This document shows, piece after piece, positions 10,652 to 21,718 of a DNA stretch of 64,000 nucleotides (its first letter is position 1; each line of letters opens with the position of its first letter). Source of the stretch: Helianthus annuus (lineage: Eukaryota; Streptophyta; Magnoliopsida; Asterales; Asteraceae); assembly GCF_002127325.2 (NCBI RefSeq), contig NC_035437.2, positions 156,151,880 to 156,215,879 of the forward strand, in the 5' to 3' direction. The notes beneath the pieces were generated by a model. That model was not told where the DNA came from. It did not search any database and was given only the letters and a program-made list of their open reading frames with translations. The translations under genes were made by a program, and so were the position numbers.

Positions 10652-13600
10652 TTACTCAAATAAATAGGGGTATTTTTCTTTCATTGTAGCTTCGACTTCC
10701 CACGTATATTCAGGACCTCTACGAGCATCCCATTTGACTTTTACAATCGGTACGTGCTTTCTGCGAAGCTTCTTCACCTGTCGATCTTCAATCGACAAAG
10801 GTTTTTCTATGAACTTTAAGCTCTCATCTATATGCACATCTGTGTGTGGAATCACCAACGATTCGTCGGCGAAGCACTTTTTGAGATTGCAGATGTGGAA
10901 CACATTGTGAATTCCATTGAGCTCTTCAGGCAAGTTTAGTTTATAGGCAACTGATCCGACTCGTTCAATGACCTCAAAAGGCCCTATGTATCTCGGACTC
11001 AGCTTGCCCTTCTTGCCGAAACGCATCACCCCCTTCCAGGGTGACACCTTAAGTAATACCTTTTCACCCACTTCGAAGTGAAAATCCTTACGCTTTGGAT
11101 CAGCGTAGCTCTTCTGCCTATCGCGGGCAGCCTTGAGACGTTCCCGGATCTGGACAATCTTGTCCGTCGTCTGGAAAACAATCTCTGGTCCCGATAATTG
11201 GACCTCTCCTACTTCCGCCCAACAAACAGGCGATCTGCATTTCCTACCATATAATGCCTCAAAAGGCGCAGCCTTTATGCTGGTGTGGTAGCTATTATTG
11301 TAGGAGAATTCGATCAGGGGTAGATTTTTATCCCAGTTACCACCTAAATCGATCGCACATGCACGAAGCATGTCTTCTAGCGTTTGGATAGTACGCTCAC
11401 TTTGACCGTCCGTCTGTGGATGGTAAGCCGTACTAAAGTTTAAACGCGTGCCCAAAGATTGCTGGAAACTCTTCCAGAAGTGAGATGTGTATCTAGTATC
11501 CCTGTCGGAGATAATAGACACAGGTATGCCGTGTAAGGCTACAATCTTATCAACATAAAGTTGGGCTAACATATCGGAGCTATATGTCTCCTTAATGGGT
11601 AGAAAATGAGCTGATTTAGTCAGCCTATCGACTATGACCCATATTGTATCGTTTCCTTTCCTGGTTTTGGGTAACTTGGTTATGAAGTCCATCGTTACGC
11701 ATTCCCACTTCCACTCGGGAAGTTCAGGCTGTTGTAACAAGCCAGATGGCTTTTGGTGCTCGGCCTTGACTTGAGCACAAGTCAAGCACTTTGCTACATG
11801 GGCGGCTACAGACTTTTTCAAGCCTATCCACCAATAATTTGCCTTTAAGTCTTGGTACATTTTATCAGCACCAGGATGAACTGAGTATTTGGAACTATGG
11901 GCTTCCTGGAGAACAACATCTCGTAGTCCTCCATAAATCGGAACCCATATACGTCCGTTCAATCTAAGGATTCCATCCTTGCTAAGAGTCAACTGCTCCT
12001 CAGTTACTCCCAGCTTTTCATTTGGATAATTAGCTTCCAACACAGCCTCACGCTGCGCAGCTAATATCCTTTCCATCAAATTATTTTTAACTTCAATGCT
12101 CTTGGCATTGATTCGAATGGGTTTTACCCTTTCTTTCCTGCTCAAGGCATCGGCGACTACATTCGCCTTGCCGGGATGGTACCTGATTTCACAGTCATAA
12201 TCATTCAGGGTTTCCATCCAACGGCGTTGCCTCATGTTCAACTCTTTCTGGTTGAACAGGTGCTGGAGGCTTTTGTGATCAGAATAAATCACAAATTTAA
12301 TACCATAAAGGTAGTGCCTCCACAACTTAAGTGCAAATACAACGGCACCCAACTCCAAATCATGGGTGGTGTAATTCTTTTCATGCACTTTTAATTGCCT
12401 TGAAGCATAGGCAATCACCTTGCCCTTTTGCATAAGCACACACCCCATGCCTGTGTGTGATGCATCGCAGTAAACTACGAATTCATCTGTACCTTCCGGT
12501 AATGTCAACACAGGTGCGTCGCTTAGCTTTTGCTTCAGTATTTCGAAGGACTCTTGCTGCTTTGGGCCCCAAATGTACTTTTCTTTCTTCTTGGTCAAGG
12601 AAGTCAAGGGCGCAGCAATCCTCGAAAAGTTTTCAATAAATCTTCGGTAGTATCCTGCTAACCCCAGGAAGCTACGGATTTCGGTAGGCGTCTTTGGCTC
12701 TTGCCAGTTCATGACTGCCTCTACCTTAGCGGGATCCACTTGGATACCACGCTCACTCACAACGTGTCCTAAAAACTGGACTTCTCGTAGCCAGAATTCA
12801 CATTTCGAGAATTTGGCGTAGAGTTTCTCACGCTGTAGTAATTCGAGAATGCAACGGAGGTGCTTCTCGTGGTCAGCTTGGTTCTTGGAATAGATAAGGA
12901 TATCGTCAATGAAGACTATGACGAATTTGTCCAAGTATGGCTTGCAAACGCGATTCATGAGGTCCATGAACGCAGCCGGTGCATTCGTGAGCCCAAAAGG
13001 CATCACTAGGAACTCGTAATGACCATAGCGAGTCCTAAATGCAGTCTTGTGTACATCTTCATCTCTGACCCTTAGTTGATGATAGCCCGACCTTAAGTCG
13101 ATCTTGGAAAAGTAGCTTGCTCCTTGCAGCTGATCGAATAGATCATCGATCCTTGGTAAAGGATATCTATTCTTTATGGTAACTTTATTCAGCTCTCTAT
13201 AGTCGATGCACAACTGCATTGATCCGTCCTTCTTCTTTACAAATAGGACAGGAGCTCCCCAGGGAGATGAACTAGGTCTGATAAAACCTTTCGCCAGCAG
13301 TTCATCCAACTGGGTCCTCAGTTCCTTCATTTCCGTTGGCGCTAATCTGTAAGGTGCTCTGGCTATCGGAGCTGCTCCAGGAATGATGTCAATTCTGAAC
13401 TCCACTTGTCTATCTGGTGGCAAACCAGGTAGTTCTTCAGGAAAAACCTCGGGGTATTCAGAAATGACAGGAAGATCCTCGATCTTCGGCTTTGGTTCTT
13501 CAATTATCACCTGAGCCATGTAAATTACACAGCCTCTGTTCAAACACCTTGAAGCTTTCAGCATAGATACGTCTTCGGGCAATCCGTAATGCGTATCCCC

Positions 13601-15199
13601 TCGAATGGTAAGAGATTCACCACTCGGAGTCTTTAAAACTATCTGTCTTTTGCCGCAAATGATTTGGGCCTGGTTATGGGATAACCAGTCCATGCCTAGC
13701 ACGATGTCAAAACCCGCAAGTTTGAAAGGAAGTAGAGATAAAGGAAAAGAATGGTTCCTAATGGACATTTCACATCCTTCTAGAACAGTAGAGACGGTTT
13801 CTATCGTGCCGTCTGCTAACTCTACTTCGTATTTCACGTCAAGGGTTTTGATTGGCATATTTAGTAGTTGGCAAAATTTCTGGTCTACAAAGGACTTATC
13901 AGCGCCAGAATCGAATAGTACTCTTGCAAATATGTTATTTACGAGAAAAGTACCTGTAAGCACATTGTCGTCCTTAACCGCTTCCTTTGCATCCAAGCGG
14001 AAAACTCTCGCATTTGATTTCTTCGTTTCTTCTGCCTTCTTGGCATACTTCGGGCAATTACTTTTTATATGCCCCTTCTCATTACAATTATAGCAGGTTG
14101 CATCCTTTATCTTTTTGCACTCCACTGTCTTATGATCCTTGGACTTGCATAGCCCACAGGGTGGAGTCTTTTGTTGCGACTGTGAACCAGACGCAAACCT
14201 ACACTTCCCGGAGTGAGGTTTCTTGCAGACCTTGCAGAGAGGTCTTCCATCAGCTTGCCCCTCCTTCTTTGCCTCCGACCCTCTCTTGCCCTCACCGTTT
14301 CCACGGTGCTTTTTCCCAGACTTTCGTGAGGTATCATCCTCACGCTTTCGCTTTTCAGCCTCCTTGCTCCTTTGTGCCCTCAGACGGACAGCATCAAGTG
14401 TAAGAGACAAGGAGAGGTCAGTAACTGACCTGAAGGTCGTTGGCCTAGAGGCCTTTACGCTGGCCTTGATCGCCGGCTCTAAGCCCCCAATGAAACGGGC
14501 AATCCTTCTAGGTTCTGGTGTCACAAGATATGGCACCAGGCGTGACATAGTGTTAAAACTTGTCAGATATGCTTGACAATCCAGGTTTGTCATCACTAGT
14601 GAGACAAAATCAGCCTCAATCTTCTCAACCTCGTGCTGAGGGCAGTAGTTTTCTTTTATGAGGGTAATAAACTCCCCCCATGACATTTTGTATAAGGCAG
14701 ACTTACCTGAAGCCTGCACCAGAGCTCTCCACCACGCCAGGGCCTCGCCCTTGAATGACTGGGACACAAACTTAACCACGTCCCTCTCAGCGCACCCGCT
14801 GATGTCCACAATCGTGTCCATCTCGTCTAGCCAGGTGATACAGTCAACCGCACCTTTCTCCCCTGTAAATTCACGGGGCTTACATGATACAAAGTATTTG
14901 TAGGTGCAACCCTTAGCATTGGACGCATCGGTATATTCTCTATCGCGATGAACGCTGTGCTCAGTAGACGAGTGCTTGTCGTCATCTTTCTTGGGTTCAG
15001 AGGGTGGTTTGGAGTGTGTCTTTGGTTTAGAGGGTGGTTTTGACACAGTTCTGCCTTGAGACTCAGTATTTTGACGATCAATAGCTGCCTGGACAGCATT
15101 GTTAATCAGAGCCTTTAGCTGTGCGCCTGTCAAATGTACTGACGCATTGTCATAGTCATCTTCGTTTGTGTGGCTGTTCTCTCCATTGGGATCCGCCAT
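10652..15199 (-). CDS. Gag-Pol polyprotein of chromovirus element B, intact
   Basis: This is one uninterrupted 1515-codon ORF. In order it shows a retrotransposon gag domain (about residues 100-270); a basic linker; three cysteine knuckles (322-333, 348-361, 369-382, the last [14 protein letters not shown]); aspartic protease DSG at 430-432; reverse transcriptase with D701 and the FIDD box 763-766; RNase H with D912 and D974; integrase with an HHCC zinc site (H1101, H1108, C1138, C1141) and D1171, D1232, E1268 (35 residues between the last two); a GPF motif near 1406; and a C-terminal chromodomain about 1456-1515. Fused gag-pol and the chromodomain place it in the chromoviruses, most like Tekay/Del. 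It would make virus-like particles, reverse-transcribe the RNA and integrate the copy. All key residues I looked for are present, so this copy could be functional. Activity is an inference. Confidence 0.95.
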   Translation of the reverse strand: MADPNGENSHTNEDDYDNASVHLTGAQLKALINNAVQAAIDRQNTESQGRTVSKPPSKPKTHSKPPSEPKKDDDKHSSTEHSVHRDREYTDASNAKGCTYKYFVSCKPREFTGEKGAVDCITWLDEMDTIVDISGCAERDVVKFVSQSFKGEALAWWRALVQASGKSALYKMSWGEFITLIKENYCPQHEVEKIEADFVSLVMTNLDCQAYLTSFNTMSRLVPYLVTPEPRRIARFIGGLEPAIKASVKASRPTTFRSVTDLSLSLTLDAVRLRAQRSKEAEKRKREDDTSRKSGKKHRGNGEGKRGSEAKKEGQADGRPLCKVCKKPHSGKCRFASGSQSQQKTPPCGLCKSKDHKTVECKKIKDATCYNCNEKGHIKSNCPKYAKKAEETKKSNARVFRLDAKEAVKDDNVLTGTFLVNNIFARVLFDSGADKSFVDQKFCQLLNMPIKTLDVKYEVELADGTIETVSTVLEGCEMSIRNHSFPLSLLPFKLAGFDIVLGMDWLSHNQAQIICGKRQIVLKTPSGESLTIRGDTHYGLPEDVSMLKASRCLNRGCVIYMAQVIIEEPKPKIEDLPVISEYPEVFPEELPGLPPDRQVEFRIDIIPGAAPIARAPYRLAPTEMKELRTQLDELLAKGFIRPSSSPWGAPVLFVKKKDGSMQLCIDYRELNKVTIKNRYPLPRIDDLFDQLQGASYFSKIDLRSGYHQLRVRDEDVHKTAFRTRYGHYEFLVMPFGLTNAPAAFMDLMNRVCKPYLDKFVIVFIDDILIYSKNQADHEKHLRCILELLQREKLYAKFSKCEFWLREVQFLGHVVSERGIQVDPAKVEAVMNWQEPKTPTEIRSFLGLAGYYRRFIENFSRIAAPLTSLTKKKEKYIWGPKQQESFEILKQKLSDAPVLTLPEGTDEFVVYCDASHTGMGCVLMQKGKVIAYASRQLKVHEKNYTTHDLELGAVVFALKLWRHYLYGIKFVIYSDHKSLQHLFNQKELNMRQRRWMETLNDYDCEIRYHPGKANVVADALSRKERVKPIRINAKSIEVKNNLMERILAAQREAVLEANYPNEKLGVTEEQLTLSKDGILRLNGRIWVPIYGGLRDVVLQEAHSSKYSVHPGADKMYQDLKANYWWIGLKKSVAAHVAKCLTCAQVKAEHQKPSGLLQQPELPEWKWECVTMDFITKLPKTRKGNDTIWVIVDRLTKSAHFLPIKETYSSDMLAQLYVDKIVALHGIPVSIISDRDTRYTSHFWKSFQQSLGTRLNFSTAYHPQTDGQSERTIQTLEDMLRACAIDLGGNWDKNLPLIEFSYNNSYHTSIKAAPFEALYGRKCRSPVCWAEVGEVQLSGPEIVFQTTDKIVQIRERLKAARDRQKSYADPKRKDFHFEVGEKVLLKVSPWKGVMRFGKKGKLSPRYIGPFEVIERVGSVAYKLNLPEELNGIHNVFHICNLKKCFADESLVIPHTDVHIDESLKFIEKPLSIEDRQVKKLRRKHVPIVKVKWDARRGPEYTWEVEATMKEKYPYLFE

Positions 15200-16406
15200 T
15201 GTAACTTGAATCTGTTACAGAAGATAACAAAATTTTATTTAGGAGATTATTATATGATTGTCTTTTATGACAATTTGTCAACCATGGTACAGAGACCATA
15301 TTTGGTTAACTTTTTATTTCATTAAATATTAGGATCTGAATATATCCTATTTTAGCTATATAGATAATATTGGCGGCATAAAGCCTAGTCATGATGATGT
15401 TTTATAATATTAGCCGAGATTTCAGAGAATCCAAGGCATAGAGAATTGAACCGTAGTTCTTTCATCTCTTCTTGACAGAGAGTCATAGACTACCACTGCC
15501 TTTTGTCTTTATAAGACAATTATTATGGCCCATAGGCACTACACCTCTAATGGATGTCTTAATATGGTTGGCCCGTAGGCACTACATCACTAATGGATGT
15601 TTTAATAATATTGGCCCGTAGGCGCTACATCACTAATGGATGTTTTAATAATTCTGGCCCGTAGGCACTGCATCACTAATGGATGTTTTAATAATACTGG
15701 CCCGTAGGCACTACATCACTAATGGATGTTTTAATAATTCTGGCCCGTAGGCACTACATCATTAATGGATGTTTTAATAATTCTGGCCCGTAGGCACTGC
15801 ATCACTAATGGATGTCTTTATAATACTGGCCCGTAGGCATTGCATCACTAATGGATGTCTTTATAATATTGATCACCTTCATTGGTGATTTAACCCACGA
15901 TTTATAAATCATTTAGTTGGGTTTTGAAATCCTTAAAGGATTATTGTATAAGAATGACGTGCGTGATTATAACGAATCACATCTGCCATGAATGTTAACA
16001 TGCGTACAGAGGTTAACAGGGAATCAGAATCTTTTCAGTTAGGTCGTACCATCTTGACTAGATCTTAAAAGACCCCAAGCTAGGTTTCACCTTTTAAGAT
16101 TCTTTATTTAGGCAGATCAATGTAAAAGGAATGGTTTTGATTTATTTTTATATATATTAAAACAAAACTCATAACATACATTCCAAAATCTCAAATACAA
16201 TTACATATTGCCCTAAACGGGTCTTTCAAATAATACATACCTCCATAGAGGTTTTAAAATAAGTGACAAGTCCACGCAGGGACTAGTACAAGATAGGTGT
16301 CCATGCAAGGACTAAAGGTAAGTCCACGTAGGGACTGAAATATGATAAGTTGTCCACACAGGGACTTATTTCAAAGTAGAAATTACATTCGTATTACTAT
16401 TAAGGG
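15200..16406 (-). other. Element B leader between extra ORF and gag
   Basis: This is 1.2 kb with no ORF of note. From gag outward it holds a conserved block (15470-15520, GACAGAGAGTC...ACTACCACTG), also present in the leader of element A; eight 43-bp tandem repeats; and, at 16260-16370, four copies of a GTCCACGYAGGGACT-like word. These leader positions usually carry RNA packaging and dimerization signals. A link to these repeats is inference. Confidence 0.6.
15523..15870 (-). repeat. 43-bp minisatellite, about eight units
   Basis: A unit beginning TGGCCCGTAGGCACTACATC and ending in GGATGTTTTAATAAT plus three bases repeats about eight times, with a few substitutions per unit and essentially constant length. 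Single diverged units occur in element A (26055-26100 and 26225-26270). The array is therefore an expansion of a motif that predates the split of A and B. Confidence 0.9.
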
Positions 16407-17621
16407 CTAGTGGTCACGTTTCTTCTTTTTGCCCTTTAGTAGGTTCGCCAAGCCTTTGAGAAATCCTCGGTGGCTCTTTTTCTCTTCTTCGAACTCTCTC
16501 TCCACACGATCTAGTCGATGGAGTATTTCTTCCTGTTCAGGAGGAGAGAATCGTGGTTGTGGCGCTTGATGCGGAACTGGAGGTCTGGGAGGTATTGGAT
16601 ACCCATGAGCTGAGTAGTCCGGTGGTCCCATGTTTCCATGTGCTCCGTCAGGGTAGCGCGCATTATATCTAGCCGACACCACATATGGGTCGCGCTCATA
16701 GCCGTAGTTGTATTGTGCTTGTGATGGTTCGAACGGGTTGTAAGCCGTTGGACCTGTGTAAGCTGGTATGGGTTGGTCATACCCAAATGGTGGCGAATTT
16801 CGTGCAGCTGGTGCGGAGTTCGCTTCTTGTATAGGACTTGAAGGTCCTTCTTCTTGTAGTGGCGGATAGTGGCTACTACTAGAATGTCGAGGAGTGCTGA
16901 AGTGGATGCCTCCTCCTCCTCGTGTAGACATACGAGCATTTGTCCTCCTACGCCTCGGCGGATCAGGTATTACTGGTTGTGCCGGTGGCGGAGGTGGTGG
17001 CGTAACTGCCTCAAAGCGTGAATCCTCAGAGGGATCCTGTGGATGTCTCGGTTGTTGAGATGTCTGTCGAGATGGCGTGTAGTACCATTCATGTCGGTCA
17101 AACATCGCTTGGAAACTGTCAGGTCCTTGATAGGGCGTTCCATGGAAGGATGACCCATCAGAAACTTCTATCGGATGCGTGGGCGTACCACGAGCTGGTT
17201 CAGTTGGATCCTCATCTTCCTCCATGGGATCTTCAGAAAAATGGTCTTGAGGCCCTAGTGGAACAAAACCTGAAGGTTCCTGTATGTAGTCAGCCGGATT
17301 AAACTGACCTATGTAGTATGGAGTAGGGTCGTCGTAGTTTCGGTGCGATACCGAACGTTGTAGAGGTATGAAGGAAGGTTGTGGGTTATTGGGATCATTT
17401 TCTGAATCTGGCCCAAAGGAGTGCCGGTAGGATGGCGTCGAGCTGTGCGAAGTGGAATGCCTCGCTGGTTCGTAAAGATCTCTTCGTCGTTGTGGCTCTT
17501 CGCTCCGTGTCATCGAAGGATGTCTTGTACCAGATGGTCCAGCTTCTTTATCGTGATGTGTCACGATTTCTCCTCGGCCTCTTCGTCCCCTTCCTCTTCC
17601 TCGGAATATAACAGGTGGCAT
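16407..17621 (-). CDS. Extra 404-codon ORF in the leader of element B, function unknown
   Basis: An open 404-codon frame starts about 160 bp after the PBS and ends 1.2 kb before gag. I recognise no domain family. The N-terminus is an RGRGRGRRGRG-type basic box, common in RNA-binding proteins. The middle is disordered-looking, rich in S, H, P, R and Y, with an acidic stretch (about 134-142), a run of six prolines near 214 and aromatic-proline-rich repeats. The C-terminus has a heptad-like charged helix (EEILHRLDRVEREFEEEKKS) followed by a lysine-rich end (KGKKKKRDH). The ORF is intact, and its partial copy at 6682-7084 is also open. The related element A has no counterpart in its shorter leader. 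A nucleic-acid-binding accessory role is only a guess. Confidence 0.7.
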   Translation of the reverse strand: MPPVIFRGRGRGRRGRGEIVTHHDKEAGPSGTRHPSMTRSEEPQRRRDLYEPARHSTSHSSTPSYRHSFGPDSENDPNNPQPSFIPLQRSVSHRNYDDPTPYYIGQFNPADYIQEPSGFVPLGPQDHFSEDPMEEDEDPTEPARGTPTHPIEVSDGSSFHGTPYQGPDSFQAMFDRHEWYYTPSRQTSQQPRHPQDPSEDSRFEAVTPPPPPPAQPVIPDPPRRRRTNARMSTRGGGGIHFSTPRHSSSSHYPPLQEEGPSSPIQEANSAPAARNSPPFGYDQPIPAYTGPTAYNPFEPSQAQYNYGYERDPYVVSARYNARYPDGAHGNMGPPDYSAHGYPIPPRPPVPHQAPQPRFSPPEQEEILHRLDRVEREFEEEKKSHRGFLKGLANLLKGKKKKRDH

Positions 17622-17778
17622 TTTCCTGCTCCAAAACTTATTAAAAAATCAAATCGAAAATAAAGACAAAAAGGAGTAACAATCCGAATTTGTCCTAAGT
17701 TATTGTCTAGACTCAAGTATGTGCAATCGTGTTATTGAGATTAAACACATTAGGATAGTGTTTAATTCACTCAATGTT

Positions 17779-17791
17779 GGCTCTGATACCA
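17779..17791 (-). other. Primer binding site of element B (tRNA-iMet type)
   Basis: The minus strand reads TGGTATCAGAGCC three bases inside the 5' LTR end. This matches the 3' end of plant initiator methionine tRNA. The same site lies at 7242-7254 beside the other LTR and at 27283-27295 in element A. Confidence 0.88.
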
Positions 17792-17794
17792 ACC

Positions 17795-20700
17795 TGTCAC
17801 ACCCCGATTTCCACGTGTCTCACCGGTGGGCCCGGTGGGGGATTACCGTGACGACGTTGGCAACAATATAGTCAAACCACACAATTATATAATGCACAGC
17901 GGAAGCATAAGATAAATATATAAATTTCAACCTCTGATTGTAATATCAAAATGTATTACAGGGTTGAATATATCCACAGTGGATCGTAAATAAAGATAAA
18001 GTATTATTCCATCAGATACTGCAATCAAGCTTGCGAGGCTTATCCCGACGCTAGGGAGCTAATACCAGCCAATTACGTTTAGGTACCTGCACTTAATCTT
18101 TTTGGGGAAAATACGTCAGTGTACACTGGTAAATACATTCAACTGACACATTTGAAAATGTTTATTAAATTGATTTGAATGCACAAGGCACAAACTCTTT
18201 TATAACTTGGGAAAATTCATAATGATCTTGTGAACGTTTTACATGTTCTTTTATGCGTTCAGTGGCCCGGGTCGTGCTGGGTTAAAGATTTATAGACACA
18301 CCACGTTTGCGTAAAACCGTAGTATAAAAACCAACGGCTACGTCTTTTAATTTAATGTCGACACTTTATACCGGGTGTACGCCTACACCGGGATGTCGAT
18401 GGTCGTGGCCATTTCGTAAAATGATGCCAAGGATATCCAGGACAACGGTCATTAAACCCCCCAAAGGCTTATAAGCAACAAAACTGTTTAAATGAGCCGA
18501 TCATATTTAATCAATTAACCACCTAAGCGATGGAATTATATAATGCTCAATCAAGCGGTATTAATATACCGTAACCCAAGCCCATATAGGGGAAATAAGT
18601 TAAAGTATTTACCTTTGCAAGTATTAATCCTTAATTTAGATCAAGTCACCGATAGCTTTTACTGGGGCTCCTAATCTGGAACGAAGGTTTTAATTAACCT
18701 CTTAGAATCCTAACGGTCCTTGTATTAGCCGTAGCTTAAACCGGTTGATTCCGATATATAGATATGGTTAATTCGCATGAAAAGGCGAAAACCGAGAATG
18801 GAGTATGATTTGGACCCAACAAGTTCAGTGACTTGTTTTATATGGGTTTATAGTTCATACTCTGGATTTTGGGGTTCAAATAATATAATTTGACCCATAT
18901 CGGCTATTGCACGAAAACTAGTTTCATGAGCCGTACCGTGTGCGCAAACAGGCGAAACGGTTAGCCATAAGTGTCCTACTCTTATTTCCTAAGTCAATAT
19001 GCCTTAAAAGTATTTTGGTATCAGTAGGATACCTTCCGTAATGCCCGTAACGAGTTTAAGTTAATATTATGCCCCGTAGGGGCTTTTCGGTCATTTTAAA
19101 GACTTTAAAAAGGCTTTTCGAGTTCTACAGGAAATCTGAGTTTCCCGTACAGCTTATAAAGCTTAAAATACTTTATTTATTATTTAAAACCAGTAGCAAC
19201 TAGAATCGGGTCAAAAGACCTTGTAGAACTCCCGTTTTGGCCAAAAAGGGCATATTCGGTATTTACCGAACCGTAGCCATAACCGCAGGTTATGAGCAAG
19301 GTAAAAATTATTAAAAATCTTTAAAATTCCCAAAATATTATTTTACCACAGTGGGTAAAAGTTTTGGTGACGAAAACTTGGGTTAGATGGGCGTTATGCT
19401 AATTGCGCCGTTAATTACAAAACTTTCTTAAAAGTGCGCCTTTTAGCATAACTCTCATTCTAGGCCTCGGATTGACGTGAAACTTTAAGGACATGCTTAT
19501 AATTTAACAAGCAAGGTTTTGGTCCATTCACGTGTCCGAAATACTCGTTTTAATTTTAAAAGGCCGTTACGGTCAACTTTTAGGCGAATGACGGAATTGC
19601 GCAAAAGACTCGGATAACTCATGAACCGACCACAGAGGTTTATACCAACATGTGACCTGGTCCTAAGAGAGTCCTAAGGCATATTTATACCTCACTAAAA
19701 CGGGTCAGAACTGAAGTCAAAGCAAAAGTCAAACTTTTGCGACTTTCGGCTCCGAACCGGTTCAATATAGTAAATGATCGATTCAAACGAGCGCAAACAG
19801 GTTTATATACTTATTATCGTGTTTTATGATTGTCAAAACAGGTTCCATAACATATACATTACAGATTATGCATAAATCGCTAAAATAGCTTTCTGTTGAC
19901 TTTTTAACCGCACGTTTGACTCGACATTTGACATAGTTAGAGTGGTGATCAGGGGGAACCATTTTAGAGGTTTATTACCCACGTAAGTACCAACTCATAA
20001 CCACTTTTGATTCGTCATAAGACTGAACCATTACTGATTTATTGTAAAGTCAAACCGTAGTTACGACGGTTTGGTTTTTAGCTAAAAACTAAGCATAAAC
20101 TGAACAATGGATGATCAAGGTAACTTACAGAAGTTAGAACTTGAATATGGAGCAGAGAAGAAAGCTTGGAGCTTCTTAGAATGATCAGATAGTGTGTTTT
20201 TGTGTTGTGTGTATGTTATGAGCCAAGCATGCTATTTATAGTGGAACTAAGCCTTCTAGTTCACTAAATAACAACCTATACTGACCATGATGGTAAGTAG
20301 ATGTCCCCTGAGTGATATGGGTCGAGTAGGGGGCTCCCATACCTCATTTATTGGGGTTGATCGTTCACTATGCTCAAAAGTCAAGAAAACATCAACTTTC
20401 TGCATCTGGGCGTCTAATGCGGCCCGCATGGAGGTTCCATGCGTTTATAATGCGGGCCGCCTGGGATTAAAAGATCAGACGCGTTATTGAGGAGGCTCGC
20501 GGCCCGCCTCAACTTAACCCATTATGCAATGCGGGCCGCGTGGGTTAAGATTTCAGAAATTTTTAAATCTTTTATCATGATTACAGAATCTGGCCATTAA
20601 TAACGAAATCTTTCGTAATGATTTACCTGACCTTTCGGTTTTGAAGGGGTAACTTTGCGGTTTGGCCCTCGGTTATTTACCGATAGGGGCCTCGTGTTAT

Positions 20701-21185
20701 TTTCCCGCGTTATAAAGTCCCCGGTTTATTTATTAATTATATTGGAAAGCCTTAACTTTCACTGTTGACGCTTTTAACCCTTCTTCTACGAATTCGATCG
20801 TAACTTTCTCGTTTCATATCGAAACTTCGCGAAATTTATATATATTATTTTAGTGAGGGTATAATACCGTTACAAAGTCTTTGGAACGTTAAAGGGTCAC
20901 TCAGAGGTATTATTAAACATGTTGACACAGTTAACCCCTGTAGTTTGTAATCTCTCACTTTCTTCCGCGTTTTGTTTTTGTACGATCTATAATTTATTCG
21001 TTTGAAGGTTTAAGCATTATTTAGGGATACTATACAGTATATTTACCCTTGTTGACATTTATAACCCTCGAATTTATATACTTTCAAGGTTTGTCAAAAT
21101 TAGTCCTTTATTTATTATAGATGCCACGTGTAAACAAATGACACGTGTTAACACATCATTGGACACAAAAATTCGAGGTGTTACA
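17795..21185 (-). repeat. Element B 5' LTR (3391 bp)
   Basis: The ends are TGTCACACCCC and GAGGTGTTACA on the plus strand. It is followed by TTATT (21186-21190), the target duplication, and then by LTR sequence of element A. Because the element reads leftwards, this is the 5' LTR that would drive transcription. It lacks the patch seen in the other LTR. The ORF at 20287-20490 is the LTR counterpart of 9718-9921 and is not a gene. Confidence 0.9.
20232..20240 (-). promoter_or_regulatory. TATA box of element B 5' LTR
   Basis: The minus strand reads TATAAATAG. GCGGCCCGC/GCGGGCCGC words cluster 180-300 bp upstream in transcription direction (about 20417-20540). The LTRs of A and C carry GC-rich repeats at a similar distance from TATATA, which supports this as the promoter core. 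Confidence 0.6.
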
Positions 21186-21704
21186 TTATTTAATCCATAT
21201 TAATCGTTCTTTAAAGTATTATTAAACATCACGATGCTTCGGGTTCGCTAAAAGGTCATTCAGAGATATAATTAAACATATTGACACTTTTAACCCCTTA
21301 TATTTGCAAAGTTGCGCGTAATGTCACTTAAAGGCATAAAAACCTTAGACGGCCATTATGTGGCATTCCCGAGAGTATAATCAAATATCATGAAGCTCTC
21401 GGTTTGTTAAAAGGTCACTCAAAGGTAAGAATTAACATGTTGACGCTTTTAACCCTTTATTGTGCAAACTTTCAATTAATTACGCAAACGGCTACACTTG
21501 ATCAACAAGTGGCTTATTTGTGAATATAAAACCATAAAAGGTTATTCAAAAGCTTATTTTAGGTATGTTAATACTTCCAGTCCTTCTATAATCAAAGTTT
21601 TTCAATTTTTCAAAAAATTAGTCCCTTAAATTCAATGTTGGACTTTATTAGGGTTTATTATACGTGTCAATACATCATTGGACGTGATTTTATGAGGTGT
21701 TACA
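21186..21704 (-). repeat. Element A 3' LTR, inner part
   Basis: This aligns with 3994-4511 of the solo LTR and ends in GAGGTGTTACA. It begins with TTATT, the target-site copy left by element B, and is bordered on the right by the PPT of A. Confidence 0.85.
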
Positions 21705-21718
21705 TCCTCACCCCCTTA
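21705..21718 (-). other. Polypurine tract of element A
   Basis: The minus strand reads TTTTAAGGGGGTGAGGA against the LTR start TGTAACACCTC. This is the same tract as in element B. Confidence 0.78.

Larger units (their letters stand above)
6682..21185 (-). mobile_element. Element B: full-length Tekay-type chromovirus plus partial tandem copy
   Basis: On the minus strand the order is LTR 21185-17795, PBS, 404-codon extra ORF, leader with 43-bp repeats, gag-pol 15199-10652, PPT, LTR 10616-7258, then a second partial internal region 7257-6682 with its own PBS and the first third of the extra ORF. The right flank carries TTATT, the expected single-copy target in the LTR of A. The left TSD is gone together with about 99 bp of host LTR. 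The LTRs look nearly identical apart from one rearranged patch, so this is the youngest-looking gypsy copy here. Confidence 0.88.

Noticed and set aside
13605..14576. Several plus-strand ORFs of 117-162 codons
   Set aside because: They are antisense shadows of the intact gag-pol of element B.
15523..15870. Regular direct repeats as a CRISPR array
   Set aside because: The units are contiguous 43-bp tandem copies without unique spacers, inside a plant retrotransposon leader.
7258..21185. Endogenous pararetrovirus
   Set aside because: LTRs, integrase, chromodomain and TSD mark a gypsy retrotransposon; no movement protein or circular-genome layout is seen.
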